A stretch of 29,735 nt of DNA from Polycyclovorans sp046565985 (GTDB lineage: Bacteria > Pseudomonadota > Gammaproteobacteria > Nevskiales > Nevskiaceae): NCBI GenBank assembly GCA_046565985.1, contig JBKHXN010000100.1:1-29735 (forward strand), in the 5' to 3' direction. The translations under genes were made by a program, and so were the position numbers. The stretch's first letter is position 1; each line of letters starts with the position of its first letter. Below are positions 1 through 8,198 of the stretch, in pieces. The notes beneath the pieces are model-generated. The model had not been told where the DNA came from. It searched no databases and saw nothing but the letters and a program-made list of their open reading frames with translations.

Positions 1-2
1 AG

Positions 3-2663
3 AAGCTGTTCGACCTTGATATCGAATCTGCCAGCCGCGAACAGAAAAAAGGCAACATCTACAAAGGCCGCATCACGCGGGTAGAACCCTCGCTGGAGGC
101 CTGCTTCGTCGAATACGGCGCCGAGCGCCACGGCTTTCTGCCGATCAAGGAAGTGGCCCGCAGCTACTTCAAGGGCAACGACAAGCTCGAGGACGGCCAG
201 GAAGTCATCATCCAGGTCGAGAAGGAAGAACGCGGCAACAAGGGCGCCGCCCTGACCACGTTCATCAGCCTCGCCGGCCGTTATCTGGTGCTCATGCCCA
301 ACAACCCGCGCGCCGGCGGCATCTCACGCCGCGCCGAGGGTGACGAGCGCGAGGAAGCCAAGGAAGCGCTGTCGCAGCTCAATCTGCCGGACGGCATGGG
401 GCTCATCATCCGCTCCAACGGCGTCGGCCGCACGGTCGAGGAACTGCAGTGGGATCTTGACCACCGCATCGCCTACTGGAATGCGATCGTGGAAGAGGCC
501 GCCAAGCGCAAGGCACCGTTCCTGATCTACCAGGAAAACAACATCGTGGTCCGCGCGCTGCGTGACTACCTGCGCGCCGACATCGGCGAGATCGTGGTGG
601 ACAACCCGGACATCTATCAGGCCGCGCGCGAGCAGATGCAGTACTCGATGCCGCAGGATCTGCCCAAGCTCAAGCTCTATACCGACGAGGTGCCGCTGTT
701 CTCGCGCTACCAGATCGAGAGCCAGATCGAATCCGCCCACGATCGTGACGTGCGCCTGCCCTCCGGCGGCAGCATCGTCATCGACCGCACCGAGGCGCTG
801 ACCTCCATCGACATCAACTCCGCCAAGGCCACGGGCGGACGCGACATCGAGGAAACCGCGCTCAATACCAACCTGGAAGCGGCCGACGAAATCGCCCGCC
901 AGCTGCGCCTGCGCGACCTCGGCGGCCTGGTGGTGATCGACTTCATCGACATGAACGGGCAGAAGAACCAGCGCGAAGTGGAAAAGCGGCTGGAAAAAGC
1001 CTGCGAGATCGATCGCGCGCGCATCCAGTTCGGCCGTCTCTCGCGCTTCGGCCTGATGGAGATGTCCCGCCAGCGGCTGCGCCCCAGCCTGGGCGAGCAC
1101 ACCCAGATCGCCTGCCCGCGCTGCTCCGGCGCCGGCCAGATCCGCAGCGTGGAATCCCTGTCGCTGTCCATCATCCGCCTGATCGAGGAAGAGGCGATGA
1201 AGGACCGTACCGCACGCGTCATCGCCCAGGTGCCGGTGGACGTGGGCACCTATCTGCTCAACGAAAAACGGCTGGCGGTGCGCGAGATCGAAGCCCGTTG
1301 CCGGGTGCAGATCACCCTGATCCCCAATCCCTCCCTGCACACGCCGCACTACGAGATCAAGCGCGTGCGCGGCGATCAGGTAGCGCAGGACAACAACAGC
1401 GCCAGCAGCTACCAGCTGAGCCAGAATTTCACCACACCGCCGGAAGATGTCCTGCCCGACAACGGCACGCCGCGCCCGGTCGCGCAGCCGGCGGTGCGCC
1501 AGATCGTCCCGGCCGCTCCGGCGCCGGCGCCGGTGGCGCCGGTGGCAGTCGCCAGTGCGCCCGTACCGATGCGCCCGCTTGCGCCCGCCGGCGAGAGTGT
1601 CTGGACCCGGTTGCTGCGCTGGCTGGGCTTCGGCCCCCGGCCGAGCGCGGAAACCCCCGCTGCACGGTCCGGCGACCATCGCCGCCCGGGCCAGCGCCCC
1701 GACTCGGCTCGCCCCAGCCGGGGCGGCCAGCGCCGTGACGGCGGACGCGACGGCGGCCGTGAAGGAGGCCGCCAGGGCCAGGCACGCGGTGAACGCGGCG
1801 GCCGTGATGGAAACGCCGGACGCAACAACGCGCCACGGCGCGAGGAGCGCAAACCGCAGAACGAACCGAAGCGGGGCGGCCAGCCGCAGGGCGGGCGCAA
1901 CGAACGCAACGAGCGGGGCGAACGCCCGGCCGCCGCCGAGCGCGGACCGCGGCCCGGCGCCACGGCAGCAGAGACCCCGCTGCAGCTGGTGCCGGTGGGT
2001 GCGGCCGCCGAGGCCCAGGCCGGCCCCGCGCCGTCCTCCCCGCAGACCGAGCCGCGTGAACCGGGCGCTGCCCCCACCGGCGGCGGCCGCAGCCTGCGTG
2101 GCCGGCGCAACCGCCGCGGCCGCGGCGGGCGTGACCGTGCCGAGCGCGCCGGCAGCGTCGTCGCCGGCGCCCCGCCGGATGCCGATGAGACGGCAGATGC
2201 AAACCCGACGCCACCGCCGAGCACCGATCAGGCGCCTGCGGGCAACGCGGCAGAAACCGTGGCCGATACCCCGGCGCCGGTGCAAACGCCGGTGGCTGCC
2301 GGGACACGCGGCGATGCCGGTATCCCGGACGCAGTCCGGGAAGACAGCCCCCGTCCCGCCGCCCCGGTGGCCGGCGACGAAGCGGCCGGCGAGCCGGCTC
2401 CCGCAGCAACGGCGCCCGAGCCGGCCGCGCCGGTGAGCCCGCCGCCCGCGGCGCGCGCAGAACCCGCCGCTGAGCCTCGCCGCACGGATGATGGCCCGCT
2501 GTTCCGCGCCGTGGCGCCGGCCGACGAATACATCAAGCGCTTCGCTGACCCTGCTCCGGCACCCGCTGCCGAGCCGCCTGCCGCGGCGCCCGAGCCGGTA
2601 CACGAAGATGTCACGGAAGCGTCGGTAAGCTCGGCGGATGATGACCCGCCCCGCCGCGACTGA
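3..2663 (+). CDS. rne: Ribonuclease E, 5' end cut by the window edge
   Basis: Endoribonuclease that starts mRNA decay and processes rRNA and tRNA precursors, and scaffold of the degradosome. The frame is open from the first base; only roughly the first 25 residues are missing by comparison with E. coli, so the GTG at 153 is internal. Visible are the S1-domain stretch (YKGRITRVEPSLEA, then YGAERHGFLP), the DNase I-like catalytic core with VVIDFIDM (Asp at 939-941, equivalent to E. coli D303) and EIDRARIQ (second metal-binding Asp), and the CPRC zinc-link (Cys codons 1113 and 1122). From about 1380 the protein becomes a low-complexity tail of about 425 residues: an Arg/Gly-rich block, a second Arg-rich patch near 2090-2150, then Ala/Pro-rich sequence. 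Tails of this type are disordered RNA- and partner-binding regions. The gene ends 18 bases before ugd. Confidence 0.97.
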   Translation, partial: KLFDLDIESASREQKKGNIYKGRITRVEPSLEACFVEYGAERHGFLPIKEVARSYFKGNDKLEDGQEVIIQVEKEERGNKGAALTTFISLAGRYLVLMPNNPRAGGISRRAEGDEREEAKEALSQLNLPDGMGLIIRSNGVGRTVEELQWDLDHRIAYWNAIVEEAAKRKAPFLIYQENNIVVRALRDYLRADIGEIVVDNPDIYQAAREQMQYSMPQDLPKLKLYTDEVPLFSRYQIESQIESAHDRDVRLPSGGSIVIDRTEALTSIDINSAKATGGRDIEETALNTNLEAADEIARQLRLRDLGGLVVIDFIDMNGQKNQREVEKRLEKACEIDRARIQFGRLSRFGLMEMSRQRLRPSLGEHTQIACPRCSGAGQIRSVESLSLSIIRLIEEEAMKDRTARVIAQVPVDVGTYLLNEKRLAVREIEARCRVQITLIPNPSLHTPHYEIKRVRGDQVAQDNNSASSYQLSQNFTTPPEDVLPDNGTPRPVAQPAVRQIVPAAPAPAPVAPVAVASAPVPMRPLAPAGESVWTRLLRWLGFGPRPSAETPAARSGDHRRPGQRPDSARPSRGGQRRDGGRDGGREGGRQGQARGERGGRDGNAGRNNAPRREERKPQNEPKRGGQPQGGRNERNERGERPAAAERGPRPGATAAETPLQLVPVGAAAEAQAGPAPSSPQTEPREPGAAPTGGGRSLRGRRNRRGRGGRDRAERAGSVVAGAPPDADETADANPTPPPSTDQAPAGNAAETVADTPAPVQTPVAAGTRGDAGIPDAVREDSPRPAAPVAGDEAAGEPAPAATAPEPAAPVSPPPAARAEPAAEPRRTDDGPLFRAVAPADEYIKRFADPAPAPAAEPPAAAPEPVHEDVTEASVSSADDDPPRRD
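1722..1812 (+). repeat. Arg/Gly-rich low-complexity repeat in the RNase E tail
   Basis: The DNA repeats GGC-GGC-CGN/GAC-type codons giving runs of GGR(D/E/Q) units in the RNase E tail. RGG-like repeats of this kind commonly bind RNA. The repeat is in frame and contains no stop, so it is part of the protein rather than a separate element. Confidence 0.6.
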
Positions 2664-2681
2664 CCGGACGCCGCTCCGCGC

Positions 2682-4016
2682 ATGAATGTTTCCATCTTCG
2701 GCTCCGGCTACGTCGGTCTGGTGACCGCCGCCTGCTTCGCCGATGCCGGCAACGACGTGCTGTGCGTGGACGTGAACGCCGGGCGCATCGCCAGCCTGTC
2801 GCGTGGCGAGGTGCCGTTCTACGAGCCGGGGCTGGCCGAGCTGGTGCAGAGCAACCACCGCGCCGGCCGGCTGCGCTTCAGTACCGATGCGGCCGAGGCC
2901 GTGGCACACGGGGATTTCCAGCTCATCGCCGTCGGCACCCCGCCGGGCGAGGACGGCTCGGCCGATCTCCAGTACGTGCTCGAAGTGGCGCGCAGCATCG
3001 GCCAGCACATGGACGGGTACCGGCTGGTGGTGGCCAAGTCCACGGTGCCGGTTGGCACCTGCGACCAGGTCCGTGAGGCCATCCAGGAGGTGCTCGCCCG
3101 GCGTGGCGTCAGCGTGCCGTTCGACGTGGTCTCCAATCCGGAATTTCTCAAGGAAGGCGCGGCGATCGCCGATTTCACCAAACCGGACCGGATCATCGTC
3201 GGCACCGATTCCGAGAAAGCCGCCACCCTGCTGCGCGCCCTGTACGCACCCTTCAACGTCAACCACGACCGCCTGATCCTGATGGACGTGCGGTCGGCCG
3301 AGCTGACCAAGTACGCGGCCAACGCCATGCTGGCGACCAAGATCAGCTTCATGAACGAGCTGGCCAACGTGGCGGAAAAGGTCGGCGCCGACATCGAGCG
3401 CGTGCGCCTGGGCATCGGTGCCGATCCGCGCATCGGCTATCACTTCATCTACGCCGGCTGCGGCTTCGGCGGCTCCTGCTTTCCCAAGGACGTGAAGGCG
3501 CTGGCGCGTACCGCCCAGGCCGCCGGTCATGACGCGGCGCTGCTGCGTGCGGTGGAATCGGTCAACGAGCGCCAGAAGCAGGTCCTGTTCCAGCGCATCC
3601 GGACACATTTTGGCGAGGCCCTGCGCGGCCGCACCATCGCGCTCTGGGGCCTGGCCTTCAAGCCGCGTACCGACGACATGCGCGAGGCCTCCAGCCGCGT
3701 GCTGATGGAAGCCTTGTGGGCCGCCGGCGCGCAGGTGCGGGCCTATGACCCGGTGGCCATGACGCAGACCGCCGAGCTCTACCCGGGGCAGGCCGGCCTG
3801 CAGCTCTGCGATTCCGCCGAGGCGGCCTGCGAAGGCGCCGACGCGCTCGCCATCGTCACCGAGTGGAAGCAGTTCCGCAGCCCCAACTTTGCCCGGATCG
3901 CCAAGCTGCTCGCCGAGCCGGTGATATTCGACGGCCGCAACCTCTACGAGCCGGAGCTGATGCAGAAGATGGGCTTTACCTATATCAGCATCGGCCGCCA
4001 GCCGGTCAGCGGCTGA
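2682..4016 (+). CDS. ugd: UDP-glucose 6-dehydrogenase
   Basis: Oxidises UDP-glucose to UDP-glucuronate with two NAD+, supplying uronic acid for capsule, exopolysaccharide or LPS modification; cytoplasmic. The 444 residues match the normal family length. The N-terminal Rossmann motif GSGYVG (residues 7-12), the active-site NPEFLKEG (152-159, Glu154), the conserved Lys210 in ELTKYAANAM and the nucleophilic Cys266 in GFGGSCFPKD are all present, followed by the C-terminal UDP-binding domain (GLAFKPRTDDMRE). The ATG at 2682 begins directly with the dinucleotide-binding strand; no clear Shine-Dalgarno lies before it, and only 18 bases separate it from rne, so read-through from rne is possible. A hairpin terminator follows the stop. 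GDP-mannose dehydrogenase is a related alternative, but the motifs fit UGD better. Confidence 0.93.
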   Translation: MNVSIFGSGYVGLVTAACFADAGNDVLCVDVNAGRIASLSRGEVPFYEPGLAELVQSNHRAGRLRFSTDAAEAVAHGDFQLIAVGTPPGEDGSADLQYVLEVARSIGQHMDGYRLVVAKSTVPVGTCDQVREAIQEVLARRGVSVPFDVVSNPEFLKEGAAIADFTKPDRIIVGTDSEKAATLLRALYAPFNVNHDRLILMDVRSAELTKYAANAMLATKISFMNELANVAEKVGADIERVRLGIGADPRIGYHFIYAGCGFGGSCFPKDVKALARTAQAAGHDAALLRAVESVNERQKQVLFQRIRTHFGEALRGRTIALWGLAFKPRTDDMREASSRVLMEALWAAGAQVRAYDPVAMTQTAELYPGQAGLQLCDSAEAACEGADALAIVTEWKQFRSPNFARIAKLLAEPVIFDGRNLYEPELMQKMGFTYISIGRQPVSG

Positions 4017-4037
4017 GCCCCGGCCGGCAGCCTGGCC

Positions 4038-4062
4038 AGGCCCGCTGCGCGCGGGCCTTCTT
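4038..4062 (+). terminator. Intrinsic terminator after ugd
   Basis: An 8-bp perfect stem AGGCCCGC/GCGGGCCT (4038-4045 and 4051-4058) with loop TGCGC is followed by TTCTTC. It lies 22 bases after the ugd stop and before the 3' end of the convergent kdsB. The T-run is short and interrupted, so efficiency is uncertain. Confidence 0.6.
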
Positions 4063-4829
4063 CATTGCGGCGCGGCAAACAGGCGCTCCACGGCCTGCAG
4101 ATCGGCCTCGGTGTCCACGCCCGGCGGCGGGGTCTCGGCGGCCACGCCCACCTTGATGCGCATGCCGTGGCTCAGGGCGCGCAGCTGCTCCAGGGCCTCA
4201 CAGCTTTCCAGCGGGCTGGGCGGCAGCGCGCTGAACTCGGCCAGCGCCCCGGCACGGTAGGCGTACAGGCCGATGTGGCGGTAGGCCAGGCCCATCGGCA
4301 GCAGCGCCGGTCCGGCCTGGGCGCCGTTGCGCTTCCAGGGGATTGGCGCGCGGGAAAAGTACAGCGCGTAGCCGCGCCGATCCATCACCAGTTTCACCAC
4401 GTTGGGGTTGCGGAAAGCCTCGGGCTCGTGCAGCGGATGGCAGAGGGTGGCGAGGTCGGCGGCGGGGTCGTCGGCCAGCAGCTGTGCGACCTGCCGCAGC
4501 AGCGCCGGGGGCATCAGCGGCTCGTCGCCCTGCAGGTTGACGATCAGGGTGTCGGCGGCCCAGCCGGCGGCGCGGGCCACTTCATTGATGCGATCGGTGC
4601 CGGAGGGGTGTGCCGAATCGGTCATGCGCACCCGGGCGCCAAAGCGCTCGCAGGCCTGCTGCACCTGCGCATCGTCGGTGGCGATCACGACCTCCTCCGC
4701 GCCGCTGCGGCCTGCCGCCTCCCAGACATGCTGCACCAGCGGCTTGCCGGCGACGCTGCGCAGCACCTTGGCCGGCAGACGCGTGGACCCCAGGCGCGCC
4801 GGAATGACGATCTTGAATGCCGGGCTCAT
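4062..4829 (-). CDS. kdsB: 3-deoxy-manno-octulosonate cytidylyltransferase (CMP-Kdo synthetase)
   Basis: Activates Kdo with CTP to CMP-Kdo, the donor for the inner core of LPS; cytoplasmic. The 255 residues match the family. The nucleotide-binding loop PARLGSTRLPAK (residues 10-21), ATDD (50-53) and NLQGDEP (98-104) are characteristic. I chose the ATG at 4829 because it gives the standard N-terminus and overlaps the ycaR stop as ATGA; an upstream open stretch in the same frame is the shadow of ycaR. It is last in the minus-strand operon msbA-lpxK-ycaR-kdsB, whose order matches the E. coli locus apart from ycaQ. Confidence 0.95.
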   Translation of the reverse strand: MSPAFKIVIPARLGSTRLPAKVLRSVAGKPLVQHVWEAAGRSGAEEVVIATDDAQVQQACERFGARVRMTDSAHPSGTDRINEVARAAGWAADTLIVNLQGDEPLMPPALLRQVAQLLADDPAADLATLCHPLHEPEAFRNPNVVKLVMDRRGYALYFSRAPIPWKRNGAQAGPALLPMGLAYRHIGLYAYRAGALAEFSALPPSPLESCEALEQLRALSHGMRIKVGVAAETPPPGVDTEADLQAVERLFAAPQ

Positions 4830-5020
4830 GAGCGCGGCAGCTCGTCGAGCTCGGCCAGGCTCAGCGGGCGCGCTTCCTCTTCCAGCATCACCGGGATGCC
4901 GTCGCGCACCGGGTAGGCCAGCCGCGAGGCCTTGCACCAGAGTTCCTGCTGCTCCGGGCGCCAGATCAGCGGCGCCTGGGTCACGGGGCAAACCAGTATG
5001 TCGAGCAGACGTTTATCCAT
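4826..5020 (-). CDS. ycaR: Trm112/YcaR-family (UPF0434) small protein
   Basis: A 64-residue member of the Trm112-like family, recognised by LLDILVCPV at the start, a central LWCKASRLAYPVRDGIPVM, and its place between lpxK and kdsB as in E. coli. The bacterial function is not established; eukaryotic Trm112 activates methyltransferases. The usual CPxC zinc knuckle is CPVT here, so one cysteine is missing while Cys11 and Cys29 remain. The ATG at 5020 has AGGA seven bases upstream and overlaps the lpxK stop by one base (TGATG); its own stop overlaps kdsB by four bases, which suggests translational coupling. Confidence 0.88.
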   Translation of the reverse strand: MDKRLLDILVCPVTQAPLIWRPEQQELWCKASRLAYPVRDGIPVMLEEEARPLSLAELDELPRS

Positions 5021-6012
5021 CACAGATCCTGAAGTCCTTGCAGCAGCCGGCGCAGCTCGTGCGCAGCCGTCTCGTCGGGCTGCGCGTCCACCGGCACATG
5101 ATAGAAGTGTGGCGGCGCGAATGTGCGGCACTTGACCGCGTCCTTCTCCGTCATCAGCACCGGCCGGCCGTCGCCAAAATCCAGTTCCGCAGCACGGTAG
5201 GGGTGGTGATCGGGAAAGGCGTGCTCGACCAGGTCCAGCCCGGCCTCGCGCAGCAGGGCGAAGAAACGGCCCGGGCTGCCGATCCCGGCCACCGCGTGCA
5301 CGGTCTGGCCGCGAAAATCCGCGAGCGGGCGCGAAGCGCCACCACGCAGGGGCTGCGCCGGGCCCGCTACCAGCCGGAAACGGTGGCCGGGCCCGCCTGC
5401 GGGCCGCCAGCCCGGGCCGTTGACCAGCACCAGATCCACGCTGGCCAGCCGCTGCGGCGGCTCGCGCAGCGGCCCGGCGGGCAGCAGGGCACCGTTGCCC
5501 AGACCGCGGGCGCCGTCCACCACGCAGATCTCCAGATCACGCGCCAGGCGGTAGTGCTGCAGCCCGTCATCGCTGACCAGCACGTCCACCGTGCCATCCC
5601 GCAACAGCGCCCGGGCAGCGGCGACCCGATCCGGCGCCACGCACAGCGGTACGCCGCTGCGCTGGACGATCAGCAGCGGCTCGTCGCCCGCGTGTGCCAC
5701 CGGCGTCTGCGCGGTGACGCGCAGCGGGTACTGCGGCGCACGTCCGCCGTAGCCCCGGCTGATGACGCCGGGACGCAGGCCGAGCCGGCGCAGCTCGGCC
5801 ACCAGCCACAGCACCAGCGGCGTCTTGCCGGTGCCGCCCACGCTGATGTTGCCGACCACGATGACCGGCACCGGCAGGCACACGGCACGGGCCTGCAGCC
5901 AGGCACGGCGGCGCGCGCCGATCCAGCCATGGAGCGCAGCCAGCGGACGCAGCAGCCAGGGCGCGGGAAGCGGTGCGTACCAGCGGCGCTCAAGCCGCCG
6001 AGCGAGGTTCAT
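5020..6012 (-). CDS. lpxK: Tetraacyldisaccharide 4'-kinase (lipid A kinase)
   Basis: Phosphorylates the 4' position of the tetraacyl-disaccharide 1-phosphate to form lipid IVA, the sixth step of the Raetz pathway, at the inner membrane. The 330 residues match the family. The Walker A-like loop GNISVGGTGKTP (54-65), SRGYGG (85-90) and SDDGLQH (147-153) are diagnostic. The first 50 residues carry the hydrophobic/basic N-terminal membrane-associating helix. Its start lies 23 bases inside the msbA 3' end, and its stop overlaps the ycaR start, so the four genes are almost certainly one transcript. Confidence 0.95.
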   Translation of the reverse strand: MNLARRLERRWYAPLPAPWLLRPLAALHGWIGARRRAWLQARAVCLPVPVIVVGNISVGGTGKTPLVLWLVAELRRLGLRPGVISRGYGGRAPQYPLRVTAQTPVAHAGDEPLLIVQRSGVPLCVAPDRVAAARALLRDGTVDVLVSDDGLQHYRLARDLEICVVDGARGLGNGALLPAGPLREPPQRLASVDLVLVNGPGWRPAGGPGHRFRLVAGPAQPLRGGASRPLADFRGQTVHAVAGIGSPGRFFALLREAGLDLVEHAFPDHHPYRAAELDFGDGRPVLMTEKDAVKCRTFAPPHFYHVPVDAQPDETAAHELRRLLQGLQDL

Positions 6013-7759
6013 CGAACTGCATCTGGTAGAGCGCCGCGTACAGTCCGTTGCGGGCCAGCAGCTGCTCGTGGCGGCCGGACTCGATGATGCGGCCGTCCTG
6101 CAGGACCACGATCAGATCGGCGTGCTGCACGGTGGACAGCCGGTGCGCGATGACCAGGGTGGTGCGCCCCCTGACCAGGCGTTCCAGCGCCGCCTGGATG
6201 TAGCGCTCGGACTCGGTATCCAGCGCCGACGTGGCCTCGTCGAGGATCAGGATCGGCGCGTCCTTGAGCAGTGCGCGGGCGATGGCAATGCGCTGCCGCT
6301 GGCCGCCGGAGAGCGTCTGCCCGTTCTGACCGATCAGCGTGTCCAGGCCCTGCGGCAGCTTCTCGATGAATTCCCAGGCATAGGCATCGCGCGCGGCCTG
6401 GACGATGGCCTCGCGGCCAGGCTTGCGGGCCAGACCATAACTGATGTTGTCGGCCACGCTGGCGTTGAACAGCCGCACCTGCTGGTCCACCAGGGCGATC
6501 TGGTTGCGCAGCTGGTACAGCGGATACTCGCGGATGTCGTGGCCGTCCAGACGCACGGCCCCCTCGCTCACGTCGTAGAAGCGCGGCAGCAGCGACAGCA
6601 GCGTGGACTTGCCGCTGCCCGAGCGCCCGACGAAGGCCACCGTCTGGCCGGGCTCGATCTTCAGGCTGATGCCGCGCAGCGCGTCGGCCAGCTCGTCCCG
6701 GTAGCGGAACTGCACGCGGTCAAACTCGATGCGGCCCTGCGCCCGCTCCAGCGGGCGATCCCCGCCCTGCGGTTCCGGCGGCTCGTTGAGCAGCGCGAAG
6801 ATTTCCGTGCCCGCCGCAATGCCCCGCTGCAGGCGCTCGTTGATGTTGCCCATGCTCTTGATCGGCTGCAGCAGCGACAGCATGGCCAGCATGAAGGAGG
6901 CGAAGGACCCCGGGGTCATCACCTCCAGCATCGCCGGCTGGGTGGCGTAGTAAACGATGGCGGCCACCGCCCAGGCGGCGATGAACTGGATCAGCGCCGC
7001 GCTGCCGGCCTGGGTGGCGACCACCTTCATGCTCAGCCAGCGGTTGTTCTCGTTGACCCGGGCAAAGCGCGTGCCTTCCAGCGCCTGGCCGTTGTAGATC
7101 TTGATGATGCGCTGGCCGGAGACCGCTTCCTCCGCGCTGTCGGTGACATCGCTGACGCTCTTCTGGATGCGCCCGCTGATCATGCGGAAGCGCCGGCTCA
7201 CGTAGCGGATGATCAGCGCGATGAACGGCACCACCACGAAGGCGAAGCTGGTCAGCTGCCAGTTGAGGATGAACATCCAGGTCACCAGCGCGATCACGGT
7301 GAGCCCGTCCTTGAGCACCGTGGTGAGCACGCCGGTGACGGCGTCGGCCACCTGCTCCACGTGGTAGGTCAGGCGCGCGATCAGCTGGCCGGAGCTGATG
7401 CGGTCATAAAAGCGCGTGGGGAGCGTCAGCAGATGGTTGAACAGGGCGCCGCGCACGTCCTTGACCACGCGGCGCGCCACCCAGGCCATGCCGTAGGCCG
7501 AGGCAAAGGCGGCAAAGCCGCGCAGCAGGAACAGCCCGACGATGGCCAACGGCAGCCAGCGGATGTAGTCCTGGTTCTGCTCCACGAAGGCCTTGTCCAG
7601 CAGCGGCTTGACCAGCGCGGCAAAACTGGCGTCCACCGCGGCGAAGACACTGGTGGCCAGAAAGGCCAGCACCATGATGCGCCAGTGCGGCAGTGAATAG
7701 CCGAGCAGGCGCCGGTACACCTTCATCGGCTGGAGTTCGGGTTGGCTGGGCTCGGACAT
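5990..7759 (-). CDS. msbA: Lipid A export ABC transporter, permease/ATP-binding protein MsbA
   Basis: Flips lipid A-core across the inner membrane. The 589-residue half-transporter has an N-terminal exporter domain with six predicted membrane segments (about 28-320) followed by the nucleotide-binding domain: Walker A GRSGSGKS (378-385), Q-loop DQQ (425-427), signature LSGGQ (483-487), Walker B ILILDE (503-508) and switch His in IAHRLS. The start at 7759 gives a normal cytoplasmic N-terminus. It is first in the operon with lpxK, ycaR and kdsB, which makes lipid A rather than a drug the likely substrate. A candidate extended -10 lies 28-37 bases upstream. Confidence 0.95.
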   Translation of the reverse strand: MSEPSQPELQPMKVYRRLLGYSLPHWRIMVLAFLATSVFAAVDASFAALVKPLLDKAFVEQNQDYIRWLPLAIVGLFLLRGFAAFASAYGMAWVARRVVKDVRGALFNHLLTLPTRFYDRISSGQLIARLTYHVEQVADAVTGVLTTVLKDGLTVIALVTWMFILNWQLTSFAFVVVPFIALIIRYVSRRFRMISGRIQKSVSDVTDSAEEAVSGQRIIKIYNGQALEGTRFARVNENNRWLSMKVVATQAGSAALIQFIAAWAVAAIVYYATQPAMLEVMTPGSFASFMLAMLSLLQPIKSMGNINERLQRGIAAGTEIFALLNEPPEPQGGDRPLERAQGRIEFDRVQFRYRDELADALRGISLKIEPGQTVAFVGRSGSGKSTLLSLLPRFYDVSEGAVRLDGHDIREYPLYQLRNQIALVDQQVRLFNASVADNISYGLARKPGREAIVQAARDAYAWEFIEKLPQGLDTLIGQNGQTLSGGQRQRIAIARALLKDAPILILDEATSALDTESERYIQAALERLVRGRTTLVIAHRLSTVQHADLIVVLQDGRIIESGRHEQLLARNGLYAALYQMQFDEPRSAA

Positions 7760-7786
7760 GCGCGCACGCTGGGAAACGGGTGCGCA

Positions 7787-7796
7787 ATGTTAGCAT
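7787..7796. promoter_or_regulatory. Candidate divergent extended -10 elements for msbA and the HIT gene
   Basis: The near-palindrome ATGTTAGCAT reads TGTTAGCAT on the plus strand (TG-n-TAGCAT) and TGCTAACAT on the minus strand (TG-n-TAACAT). Each hexamer matches TATAAT at four of six positions and carries the extended TG. Predicted starts would give leaders of about 20 bases to both genes. It is the most A/T-rich patch in the 64-base gap. No convincing -35 is seen. Confidence 0.35.
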
Positions 7797-7823
7797 CCGC
7801 TTCCACCTCCACCGCGCACTGCC

Positions 7824-8165
7824 ATGGCCAAGACCCTGTTCGAGAAGATCATCGCCGGCGAACTGCCGGCCACCCTGCTGCACCAGGACGAGCACTGCGT
7901 GGCGCTGCGCGACATCAATCCGCAGGCGCCGCTGCACATCCTGCTGGTGCCGCGCAAACCCATCCCGCGGCTGATCGACGCCGGCGCCGAGGACCAGGCC
8001 CTGCTCGGCCACCTGATGCTGGTGGCCGGGCGGATCGCCGCCGAGCACGGCCACGGCGAGGCCTTCCGCCTGGTGGTCAACAACGGCGCCGAAGCCGGCC
8101 AGAGCGTGTTCCATCTGCACCTGCACCTGCTGGCCGGCCGCCCGCTGAGCTGGCCGCCGGGCTGA
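7824..8165 (+). CDS. hinT: HIT-family nucleotide hydrolase (HinT-like)
   Basis: Histidine-triad purine nucleoside phosphoramidase, a small cytoplasmic enzyme of 113 residues. It opens with the typical TLFEKIIAGELPA and carries VVNNGAEAGQSVFHLHLHLL, in which His97, His99 and His101 form the catalytic HxHxHxx triad. The C-terminus (GRPLSWPPG) is also typical of HinT. It stands alone, divergent from msbA and convergent with the M23 peptidase gene, whose stop lies about 30 bases away. No strong ribosome-binding site is visible; the ATG is supported by homology to the family start. Confidence 0.92.
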   Translation: MAKTLFEKIIAGELPATLLHQDEHCVALRDINPQAPLHILLVPRKPIPRLIDAGAEDQALLGHLMLVAGRIAAEHGHGEAFRLVVNNGAEAGQSVFHLHLHLLAGRPLSWPPG

Positions 8166-8198
8166 CACTCCAGACGCACCGCCAGGCCGGGTTTGGGC

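Noticed and set aside
153..155. GTG at 153 as the start of rne.
   Set aside because: The frame is open to the window edge and the upstream residues match the conserved S1 domain of RNase E, so this codon is internal.
324..3608. A very long open frame on the minus strand opposite rne and ugd (over 1,000 codons).
   Set aside because: It runs antisense to two clearly recognisable genes, has low-complexity Arg/Ala/Gly-rich sequence without domains, and long antisense open frames are expected in high-GC DNA.
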